Below, in pieces: positions 54,200 through 64,000 of a stretch of 64,000 bases of DNA (positions within the stretch are counted from its first letter, which is position 1; each line of letters starts with the position of its first letter). Below the pieces are notes generated by a model. That model saw only the letters and a list, made by a program, of their open reading frames with translations, was not told the origin of the DNA and did not search any database. The translations under genes and the position numbers were made by a program. The DNA comes from Oscarella lobularis (lineage: Eukaryota; Porifera; Homoscleromorpha; Homosclerophorida; Oscarellidae), in assembly GCF_947507565.1 (NCBI RefSeq), contig NC_089188.1:310001-374000 (forward strand), written 5' to 3'.

Positions 54200-57100
54200 C
54201 CAACTACTTGTCGCCGTCATTGTTTTGGCAATGGCATTCGCGAAGCCTGCTCAAGCGCGAAACGGTGAGATTATATAGACTAGTACGCGTCTACTTTCTT
54301 AGAAAGTGACGTGCTTAATTAAAAATCCCTTTTTATTTCACACTTGAAAATTGAGTAAGAGCCCAGTTTTTTCCCTTCTGCGTTTACTTCTTGTTCTAGT
54401 TTAGAAAGTGATATCTATAAATATAGAGCATCCAAAGAAAAGGAAGTGTACGAACCATGTTCATCCTAGCGAAAAAAACAGTCACTATAGGCAAATTAAT
54501 CTTCTCTTTTAGGTTGTGAAAATGGTTGGATGCCTTATGCTTCTTCGTGTCTCACGATTTCAGAAGAGCTGTTGACATGGCGTCAAGCAGAAGACGTGTG
54601 CTTTTCACAAGGAGCCCACCTCTTGTCGATCGATAGAGAACACAAGGATTTTTCGCGTTACCTATTTAGGAATTACAAATTGGAGAAGTTGTTCATCGGA
54701 TTAATAGGCACTCCTGCTCCTCACGGCGTCTACACATATCGTTGGTCCGACGGTTCGCCATTTGTGTATTCGAACTGGAATAATTTGAACTTTCACTGCA
54801 AAACGGAATTATGTGTCGCCGTCATTCCTCGATGGAGTGCAGCGTCTGCTTTTCATTATCGTATGAGTTGGTCTGTCGTATCCTGCTTGTCTCGAAACCG
54901 ATTCATCTGTGAAAAACCGAGGAGTGGGTTTAGTTATTGTTTTCGAAGCTTTATGAAGAGAACGTTTGTTTTTGTCGTAGATCGCGTCAAAACCGACGTT
55001 CGACTTGTCGACGGCGTGACTCCGAATCGCGGCCGCCTTGAGGTTTTTGTAGATGGTGAGTGGAGCCGCGTCTGCATAGGGCCAAATCGTATGCGAACGG
55101 CGTTCGCAGTTTGTCGACATTTGAATTACCAAAGTCCTTTGTTTGTCCGAGCGTTGAACCGCTCCGTCGAAGAAATCAGAAAAAATTTCTCTCACATGGT
55201 TGATTGTTCGTGGAATGAGGCTCTCAGCTGCACGTATGATAGAGCCACTTGCGAAGTGGAGATATTTTTATCATGTCAGTCCGCTCTAACCCGTTCAATT
55301 GGAGTACGGCTTGTAAGGGGCAAATGGAGCAGAAACGGATTACTGGAGGTTTCTACTGATGGAAGTTGGAAGAAAGTTTGCGGCCTTGACAAACGCGTAC
55401 TATCAAAACTACCTCAGGCTACTTGTAGGCATTTGGGATTCGATCGTGGAGGGATGAGATTCATTCCTGCTTCTAACAGATGGGGTGATTCTAAAACGTT
55501 TTACGGTGTCTGTATGTCCAATTCAATTAAAAAATGCAGTTTTAAAAGATTTTTCAACCGCTGCTTTGACTACATTTGGATCGAATGCTATAGATCAAAA
55601 TGGCAAGTCAGGCTTATGGAAACCGTTCATAATGTGCAAGAGACAGAGGGAACAATTGAAGTTTTTGTCTTCGACAAGTGGAAATTTGTCTGTGAAGACA
55701 AATGGAACATTAATGCAGCTCAAGTTGTTTGCAGCGAGTTAGGCTATGAGAAGGCAATCTCGGCGAAAAGAAACTCTGAATTAACTTCAAGCAACCGAAA
55801 GTTTTCTCCGTTGAAAGTGCTTTGTCACGGAAGGGAAACAGCTCTTAGACGCTGTACGCACTTTGAATCTAAAACCAGTCGCCCATGCAACGCTGCTGGA
55901 CTTGTGTGCAAAGAAAAAGAATGTAAGGAAAGCAATTTATTTCCTTTTTCAATAAATTTGCAGTATACTTATTTATAGATTGCCCAACAGGGTGGTTTTT
56001 GTTTGCCGACTACTGTTACACTGTTTCCCATCGCATGCCCGCTAAGGACAACGGACAAGTCATGGAAAGTGGAGGATGTGGTCCGGTCAATGGTGTTAGT
56101 ATTAGCAGTCCTCACGAACCGGCTTTCGTGCTGTCTCTTCTTGCTGACATTGAAAAAGATGTTTGGATTGGCTTGAGGAGGCAAGGTGGCGAAGTATTTA
56201 GCTGGAGTAACAAGGAACCTCTAAGGTTCCTATGATTGGACTGAGCGACATTTTTTTTCTTACGTTGCGTTTTAGGTACGTCTTGTGGGCTATTGGAGAA
56301 CCGAAAACCTTTCATAGGTGCGTTGTGATTGACCCTCTCGATGGCTACTGGAAAACGGCCGATTGTTTGGTTAGAAGACAAATATTATGCAAAGTTGCTC
56401 TTGGTAAGATGTTCAATTTCATTTTTGAACATACCGCATGACACGCCTTTTTTTGTTTTGTTTTTTCTAGTCAACATTAGTAGAGAAATTCGTGAAGCTA
56501 CGGATTTGTCAGCAACAGGTTTGTGCGGAGAGCACGAACTGAACTTCAAAAATGCGTGCTATTATTGGTCTAAGGAAGACATTGAGCTCGTATCGCAAGA
56601 ACGCGCTCATCAAATTTGCGAAAATCGTAATTCTAGTCTGGCTTCGATAGACACTCTGCACGAAAACGCTTTCATTGCAAAGGAAACATCACCGGTTAAA
56701 GGATCGCTCTATTGGATTGGTTTAGTCTACAATCGTACCTCGGTCAAAAAAAGCTTTGAATGGCTTAGTGGGGCTATGGTCAATTTCACCAAGTGGGCAA
56801 TGTATGAGCCAGCGGTACAAAATAGAAACAGTCGGAGTTGCGTTTTGTTTGGATCGAACGGGCAAGAGTTTGTTTGGTCTGTTTCAAACTGCTCTAAAAA
56901 GGCTGGATATATCTGCAAAAGTACATTAGGAAGCTACACTCTAAGGCCATTTTAATGATCAGTTTGTTATAGGATTGCTGAAGAAATCTGATGAAAGTAT
57001 ATCAACTGCGTCTAAAACTGCAAATGGAAGTAAATTTTTTTTAAATTTTATTCTTTGCCGAGATCAGTTGTTTCTTTAGCTGTTTACATATGTCATAACG

Positions 57101-60100
57101 GTTGGACGATGCTTGGCAACCGCTCATGCTTCAAACGAATTAAGCAAAAGAAGACGTGGCAGGATTCTGTGACTAACTGCGAGATAATGGGAGGCTCTCT
57201 GGCCAGAATTTTGTCTGTTTCAGAGCAGGACCGCCTTAACGCTAACATTCTCAACAGTGAAGAGGCTTGGATTGGACTTAATGACGTTTTCAATGAGGGC
57301 TTTTACGTTTGGAAAGACGGTTCGTCTTTAGTTTATGTGAACTGGGGTGCGTCGGAAGCTGTGAAGAACGCTTCCTTACAAAGGGAACATGATTGTGTAG
57401 CTGCATCAACACGTTTTTGGGAAACAGCAAATTGCATAGAGAAAAAGCCCAGCGTTTGCTTTATGAGTGCAAGTCTAGGTATGTCAAACGATGCTATAAG
57501 GAGCCTCTTTTACTGCGTGACGTCTATAGATTATGATGAGTGCTACAACAACACAAACAATTGCCACGTGAACTCAACTTGTGAAAATACATTATCTTCT
57601 TATAACTGCATCTGTAATCCTGGCTTTACTGGAAGTGGGACAACATGCAAAGGTTAGATTATTACTAACCAGGTGCAGATTTTCACTTTTTTCTTGGATT
57701 ACAGATATCGACGAATGTGATCACATCTGTAACGATAAAAGTCAAAGATGCATTAATACTGTTGGGTCATATGAGTGCGTTTGCAAAAATGGATATGCAA
57801 GCAATGGAAGTCACTGCGTTGATTTGAACGAGTGCAATTTGGCTAACGAATGTCATCCCCAGTCAACATGCCTAAACGAAGACGGCTCTTACCGCTGTAT
57901 GTGTGTACCTGGCTGGACAGGAAACGGTAGTTTTTGCGCTGACGTCAATGAGTGCGATACACTGAGACCATGCCATTTAAAAGCAAAGTGCAGAAATCAG
58001 ATTGGTTCATTCGTGTGCACTTGCCTGCATGGCTGGAAGGGAAATGGTTCCATCTGCGACGACATCAACGAATGTGACGTGAATAACTCATGCCATTCGA
58101 AAGCCACTTGCACAAATGAGGATGGCTCCTACTCATGTACTTGTCTTCGAGGCTGGACTGGAGATGGATTCACTTGCAACGACACTGATGAATGCTTCGT
58201 TGGAAAAACGTGCCATCCTGGAGCAATGTGTAACAACACAGAAGGATCGTTTCAATGCCGGTGCAGCAGTGGTTATAAGGGCAATGGAACCCATTGCGAA
58301 GGTACCTAAATAAAACTCTTCATTAAGTTTGCTCTTTGTGAAAGTGGCAGTATTGTCTTGCAGTTGTTGCAGTCGCTTCGAGATCTCTAACAATGATCGT
58401 TTTGCCAGTCATCAGCTCGATTACTTTGATCTTTTTTGCCATTTTCATTTTTGTTGCCTATTCTCGACGCAGAGCTCAACGCTTCAGCTGGTCGCCCTTA
58501 GGATCTTTCTTCGCCGAACCACCCGACCGATGGGAAGTTAACCGTGGAGATATGACTCTGCTCGAGAAGCTGGGCGATGGCTTCTTTGGCGTTGTGCACA
58601 AGGCGTATCTTTTTCACTGTCCAAATAGGGGTCTTTTGAGCCGACTATCCATCCTTTCGAGCCAATCTCGAAATGAGTCGGGTTCTTCTGCAAGTGAGAA
58701 GTCGGTTGTTGCTTGTAAAATGCTCAAAGGTATACTGGCCTCGTTTTTCTCTTCTTATCAATTTTGTTTATAATGTTCATTTGGAGTAGACGTAGTTTGA
58801 TAATGTGCCTCTTATGGTTGTAGGATCGAATGTGCAAAATGAAGATTTCCTAGAAGAAATCAAGCTGATGAAGCGGATTGGTCAACATCCTCATATTGTC
58901 AGCCTAGTTGGATGCATATCGACAAGCACGCCTTTCTGTCTTATTGTCGAATACTGTCTGCACGGTGACCTACTCAACTACCTCAGAAAAGAAAGACCCA
59001 ATGTGAGCACGGCCGAAGCGGTACTTTTAACCACAACAACTCAGTCATTTCTTTTGCATTAGCGTATTGAACAAGACCAACGGTCGTCAATCTCCATCTC
59101 CAGCTTTGAAATTGAGGAGCGTGATGTAAACTCTTTAGCAGCAGTGTCGTTGACTATTCTTTTAACATCTGTTTTAGGATGAGACGCTCACATCGCCGCT
59201 CGACTGCGACTCAGTTGAGCATCATAAGCGTGATATAAATGATGATTTGAGTCAAACTACAGACTCGGACTCAGCTACTGACGGTACGACTAGAAGTCAA
59301 AAGGTAGCGGCACAAAAATTTATTTTACACAGGTGAAGGTGAAAGCGGCAGCAGTGTTGGTTGCAAATGGAGGTCTTCCGATTTAATATCATTTATGTGG
59401 CAAATTGCATCTGGAATGGTGTGCTTATTAAGTAGATAGATAATAACTTAGAACTTATTCACTCTGCTTGGTTGGCACTTTTAGGAATATCTTGCTGGGA
59501 AAGGTTTGGTTCATCGTGACTTAGCGTGTCGAAACGTGCTCGTGTGCGAAAACGAACTTCTTAAAGTATCCGACTTTGGACTAACGAGATCCGTCTATCA
59601 AGATGGCGTGTATTCTCAAAAGACCGCGAGACGTCTCCCTCTACGATGGATGTCTATCGAAGCCATGACGCATCGTCTCTTTTCCGAACAGAGCGACGTG
59701 TAAAACTAATCTTTGATGATTGACTCAGAGCGCGTTTTGCTATAACAGATTCTCGAATGTATAGGTGGTCGTTTGGAGTAGTCATGTGGGAAATATGTAC
59801 ACTCGGTGAGCTTAGCCATGTGATTTTTCTCTCCATTGAACATTTTAGCCCTGTAGGCTCTTTTCCCTATCCTTGCGTATCAAGTGAAAAACTCCTGTCG
59901 TATTTACGAAGAGGTAACCGGTTGAGCTGCCCAGACAACTGCTCCGTTGACCTGTCAGTAATTTGTTTCGTGAATTATGGCCGGTTATTTATTGCCATGT
60001 TCTTGCAGGTACGAGATGATGTCTGCATGTTGGCACGCCGATACTGAAAAGCGCTCATCATTCTCGAGTCTTACGCAGCATCTTGGAAAAATAGTAGAAG

Positions 60101-60234
60101 CAAAGCAACCGGGAAAATACGTCGTGTTTGATGCTACAAGCCCTCATTGTTCTTGCGAGGAAATGGAATCAGGGGATGAAACAATGGAGTCGGGAAGCGA
60201 TCTTGATTCCTCTGAGATCAATGAAAAACAGTAA
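54200..60234 (+). CDS. Receptor tyrosine kinase: C-type lectins, SRCR, EGF, TM, split kinase
   Basis: Signal-peptide-like LLVAVIVLAMAFAKPAQA ends an exon at 54264 that splices in phase to 54513; the true start codon is not fixed. Ectodomain in order: C-type lectin (WMPYASSCLTISEELLTW to NRFICEKP), three SRCR domains (VRLVDG, VRLVRG, VRLMET starts; about 55010-55920), three more C-type lectins (about 55980-57480; WIGLRR, YWIGLVYN, AWIGLNDVF), then six EGF modules, most with the calcium-binding D-x-(N/D)-E-C start (57530-58300). TM IVLPVISSITLIFFAIFIFV (58393-58455). Kinase: GDGFFGVVHKAY, VACKML, EEIKLMKRIGQHPHIVSL, an acidic insert region (59065-59300), HRDLACRNVLV, SDFGLTRS, RLPLRWMSIEA, SDV-WSFGVVMWE, and the closing YEMMSACWHADTEKR. 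All catalytic residues are present. Stop 60234. Roughly 1,500-1,600 residues. Looks functional. Confidence 0.88.
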
Positions 60235-60479
60235 AGTTTCCTACTTTCAGGCTAGAAGCAATTCTTTTGCGTGTGGCTGTTTTTGTCGTTGTTGTTTTTG
60301 TCGTTGTTGATAATGTTACAAGTATTCAAGTCAATTGTTGGATCACCTGCTAAGAGGGTGAAGTGTTCCGTTAACAGCGTGAAAATGCTGACTACTAATA
60401 CTAAATATTTACCGTCTGTGCAACAGAACGACTGTTAGGTTGTTTTAAGGTATTTCTCTATCCTAATACCTAAAAACTA
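60235..60479. other. Intergenic, no gene seen
   Basis: Starts with a TTGTCGTTGTTG repeat just after the kinase stop (about 60285-60310). No exon is seen. Confidence 0.5.
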
Positions 60480-60800
60480 CATCTCTATGATGAACAGTAA
60501 ATGAAAAAAAAACCTGTGAAAAATAAAAACCTGTGGAAGAAATAAAAACCTGGAAATGAAAAAACCTACTATGCTACCCTAGAAAAAAGAACAGCAGGAA
60601 CTTGATAACAACCTAGATTACCTTATAAATCCACTGACCTAAAATAAGCCTATATACTAATTAATCAACCTAGATTACCTAAAAATCCACAGAATAATGG
60701 TCTAAAGCACGTGGCGGCTGCTAGCTAAGCACGTGAAGAGGAAAAGAGCTATAAGACTACTATTCAAACCATCCTACCCTACTAGCAGCCAAAGACTAAA
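60480..60800 (-). repeat. R1 3' tail, solo copy
   Basis: Inverted match to 46010-46260: GCAGCCGCCACGTGCTTTA, TTTTAGGTCAGTGGATTTATAA-type words and a ladder of CAGGTTTTTAT. No R1 body is attached. Confidence 0.6.
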
Positions 60801-60989
60801 CCTTAGTGCATAGGGAGAGGACCTGTGCAAACTAACGTAGTGATGCAAACGAAGCACGTGAGGGAGGAAGTGCCATTACTGCATTATACCGATTTGTTGT
60901 CCCGCTACACTCTCTGCAACGTACACAATTGGGCTTCGTGCACTGCAACGACCACCAGCCCTCACTCGCGAACCCCAACCCGCCCTTGA

Positions 60990-61440
60990 TTAGACTTTTT
61001 GAAATCAGACCTAATGGCTAGACTGTCGGAAATTTTTCTATGCCCGCCAGCGTGGGCAGTGACATCGCAGGCATTCGGCGCCGTGTACGTCACAAAGAGC
61101 CCCGCCCCTAAGTGCACGCCTACACCAAGTGGGGCCCCAATGGGTGACCTCATCGTCGCGCTGACACGAGGCACTCTTCTACCTTTCTTCTTCGCTCTTT
61201 CGTCGCGAAACTAAAGAAAAAGAAGAAGGGAATGAAATGAAACGAAGTGAGAGTGCACGTGATGAGGGATCGGCGAATGGCGAAAGGATTACGCGAGCGT
61301 CGTCACGTCCGCGATCCGTGTCACGTCGCCGCTCGTAGCGAAAAAGGCGCTGGAGAGCAGAAACATCCACGCGCGCGCTCTACGTTGTTTTCCGCGTTGC
61401 GACAGGACACAGGCATTGTCGGAACGCGCCGCGCGGACGA
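60990..61440 (-). repeat. GC-rich dispersed repeat, copy B
   Basis: Inverted match to 2385-2790 (see copy A). Here it also lies between a decayed receptor kinase and a repeat tail, in the mirror arrangement. No coding potential recognised. Confidence 0.7.
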
Positions 61441-62101
61441 AAAATGAACGGGAAGCGTGCGCTTACCTATTGGCGTGCTTGAATCTGGGCTGCTTGAGCT
61501 GCAAAGAGGCGAAGAAGTCGGTGCGATGAGCGTGCATCGAGCTGAGTCTTCTGAGAGTGTGGATTGAGACGAAGCCGGAATTCTACTACGGGACTCGACT
61601 AGTCGTCGTCACGTGATGAACTTTAATGGCTTTTTCTAAGGCGAGAAAAGATTCCTCGTCGATGCGACTGACGTAGGAAGTTTACTGCATAAGAGATATT
61701 GCGTCCAGCTAGTTGTTAGAAAATCGGGGCTCCATTAGGGAAAAACCGTCGTTTGGAGGCATAACTTCATTCAATATACTCTGACGGAACGCAGGTGAGT
61801 ACAAACAAAGATTAAGAAGCCGTATGACTAGTGAGAGTGAGACAGAACCCTTTTGGGAGGTATGTCGTGAAACAAAACCTGCAGTAACGCCCAAGCAGCG
61901 ATTTGAGCCTAGAATCTGTCAAATAGAAGAGGACGTTCGTATCTACCCACGTGTCCTACCTCGTGGCATGTCATAAAGAAAAAAACGTCAGAAAAGACAT
62001 CATTATAACAAGACATACTCACAGTCTATCGTTTCACGTAGAGGCTCTTTAATTGCTATTGCTTTATTTATTTTGTTTTTTTTTATTGGCCCACGTGCAC
62101 A
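61441..62101. other. Intergenic, no gene seen
   Basis: A donor-like GCAG-GTGAGTAC at about 61793 may end a 5' noncoding exon of the following kinase remnant. Nothing else recognised. Confidence 0.4.
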
Positions 62102-63958
62102 ATGTTTGTAAGACTCGCTCTTGCACATCACCTATCCCTCTTTTCGAAGCCTCGTATCGGCCAGCGGATGTGGCTAGAAGCCAAACTTAGAACCATTCCT
62201 AAGACTTCTTGCAGGCTACGACACCTTTCTAAATTTATTTTGTCACTTAATGATTTTTTGACCGTAACGATTGGGACTCGCAACTATACCTATCCAGCTC
62301 CTTTGTGCTCAAGAGAACGCTCAATGCGATTTGGTCACAACAGAAGCTGCTCTTCGAATTACAAAGACGCTCTAGCCTTAGTTGAAGCGTATTTTGCGCA
62401 GAATTCAATCAGCCCTGTTCAAATGATTTTTAAGGCGCTAAGCTGTGATGAAATTAAGAATGGAAGAGATTCTAGATGCATGATGATATAAAATTCGCTC
62501 TACGCTTCAACAGAAATAGAACCAAACACAGGCGATAAAAAATTTATCGTCAGAGCTATCGTTCCAGCAACTATCCCAGGATTACTGATTGTGGCTCTTC
62601 TGGTTGTACTGTGGCGCAAGAAACACGTATTTTTGGGACGTCGTCCGCCAATTAAAGACGCATGAGTCTGTCGAGCTCGAACTTCAGACATCAGCCAATA
62701 AGCTCTGGGATTCCGAAATGGTTACCAAGATAGGAAACTTCAGGGTTTGTCCTAGACGTCTTATAGTAGCGAAAGATATAGGAGAAGGTACGTTTAAGAG
62801 TCGCGGCAATCACACCATGCATCTGCACGTACGTAGGTAACTTTGGGAGAGTCTATAAATGTCAATTGGATGGGAATACCGCTGCTGCAAAATCAGCTAA
62901 AGCAGGTACGTAGGTACATATATTAGGAATTTTCTGATTTAATTATAACTGATGTAGGAGTTAATGTGCGGGACTTCCTAATCGAAGCCTTTTGAATAAA
63001 AAACCTTCATCATCCAAACGTGATGAAGTTGATTGGCATCTGCTGTTCACCTAATCCTGAAGACGAGCAATAGTACAGGCCTTTAGTATTGCTTCCTTAA
63101 ATGGTTCTTCAAGATTTGAAGACATATTTTAAGAAAGCAAAGAGTCCTTCATTCGCTCAGTTCTGCAGCTAATGATGAAGATAATAAAGATAGGAATCGC
63201 AGTGTAACAGTGGCTTTAGGGCTACAGCATATTGGTGATAACACAATATATCTTTAGCTTTGCAAACTGCTGCAGTTTGGCTATCAAATTGCCAAAGGAA
63301 TGAAAAATTTTGTAGGGAAGATGATACTGCATCGAGATTTGGCTGCCCGCAATTGCATGTATGTTCTATTTACTGTTTATAGCGCATTTACTCGCAAATG
63401 TTTAATGAAGCAACTCTAGGGTGGACTTGGATCTGACCATCAAAATATCCGATTTCGGATTAGCTCGAGTATTGCAAGAGGACAAGGAATATTACCGGAT
63501 TACACCTGGCAAATTAAGGCAATCAACTTCCTATTCGCTGCGTAGCACTCGAAGGATTAACAGACGGAATATTTACATCAAAAAGCGACGTGGTGAGTCC
63601 CTATCGTAGTGATGTGAAAGCGTCTACTGGTTCCTATCTACTTATTCAGTGGTCGTATGGGATTACGTTGTGGGAGGTGATGGCGATGGGAAAGACTCCA
63701 TATTCCGGTGTACCTATTAGCGATCTCATCAAGCTCCTCAAAGAAGGAATGCGTCAACCAAAGCACTGCCCTGATAGAATGTAATTGATTATGCTGCTAC
63801 TGATGTAATGATATTTGTACTCTATAATCTCATGTTCAAGATCATGGGGCGATTGTTGGAAGGAAGACCCAGAGGAGCGACCGTCATTTCCGCAGCTAGT
63901 CAATAATGTCATCGAACTGATGTTGGCCAACAAAGAAGGGGGTTACGTAGCAGTTTAG
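62102..63958 (+). pseudogene. Decayed receptor tyrosine kinase
   Basis: An ectodomain piece (62102-62491) is followed, after an intron-like step, by TM IVPATIPGLLIVALLVVLWR (about 62550-62615). Kinase pieces in order: GNFGRVYKCQLDG, TAAAKSAKA, FLIEAF and [109 protein letters not shown] and a stop at about 63956. Frame changes lie in the juxtamembrane part (about 62640) and the activation loop (about 63515), and stops TGA, TAG and TAA lie at about 62992, 63071 and 63099. Catalytic motifs are otherwise well kept, so inactivation looks recent. It differs clearly from the decayed kinase at 130-1482 and from the intact one, so at least three receptor kinase lineages are present. The orphan fragment at 13430 belongs to this lineage. 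Confidence 0.8.
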
Positions 63959-64000
63959 TGACGTGTAAAAGTCGGCTTCATCGTACACTTATTTTGGCCT

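Noticed and set aside
130-63958. The two end kinases as arms of one inverted duplication
   Set aside because: Their catalytic segments differ (ARNVLVFKGERLKICDFGLA versus ARNCM...IKISDFGLARVL), so they are separate lineages; only the GC-rich repeat is shared.
1-64000. Bacterial or phage origin of the window
   Set aside because: Frequent GT-AG introns, animal-type domains, AATAAA signals and absence of operons or Shine-Dalgarno patterns rule it out.

Overview
This window looks like animal nuclear DNA from an early-branching metazoan. My best guess is a sponge of the homoscleromorph type (Oscarella or Corticium); that is an inference, because no taxonomic marker gene is present. The case rests on gene content: receptor tyrosine kinases with lectin, SRCR and EGF ectodomains, death domains, fibrinogen-related domains, an ependymin-related protein, a Frizzled-type cysteine-rich domain and sulfotransferase. 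Most introns are only about 45-80 bases with GT-AG ends, and genes are tightly packed on both strands. I saw no reverse transcriptase, integrase, capsid or envelope coding, no CRISPR array and no convincing tRNA or rRNA.

Layout. 0-3 kb: a decayed receptor tyrosine kinase (minus) and a GC-rich dispersed repeat. 3-4 kb: an intact cytosolic sulfotransferase. 5.8-9.5 kb: a 53-base tandem repeat joined to a stray exon copy, then a secreted Frizzled-CRD/lamin-tail-domain protein. 10-13 kb: two divergent secreted-protein genes of unrecognised family sharing a 48-base promoter; one is frameshifted. 13.4-14.8 kb: a kinase fragment and an intact four-exon ependymin-related gene. 14.5-20.2 kb and 31.5-37.4 kb: two copies of a direct segmental duplication. 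Each carries a near-identical pectin-acetylesterase-type hydrolase, half of a broken fibrinogen domain and a series of very short exons. Between them lies a death-domain/NB-ARC/TPR receptor gene (22.4-27.3 kb), a fold-back repeat and a truncated gene.

39-44 kb: a membrane gene with a dispanin/CD225-like tail, divergent from a gene with TPR-like repeats and two death domains. 44.3-51.4 kb: two long inverted copies of one repeat flank an Ig-like ORF and a fibrinogen-related gene. The right copy is interrupted by a long-TIR element and a perfect 97-base palindrome. 52-60 kb: a small secreted protein and a large intact receptor tyrosine kinase (C-type lectins, three SRCR, six EGF, TM, split kinase). 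60.5-64 kb: repeats and a second decayed kinase gene.

Taken together the window reads as a cluster rich in recognition and signalling genes: sensors with lectin, SRCR and fibrinogen domains, an NB-ARC death-domain receptor, and a TPR protein with two death domains that could be its partner. It also carries many gene fragments and recent duplications, as expected for fast-evolving immune-like loci. The functional links between genes are inference.
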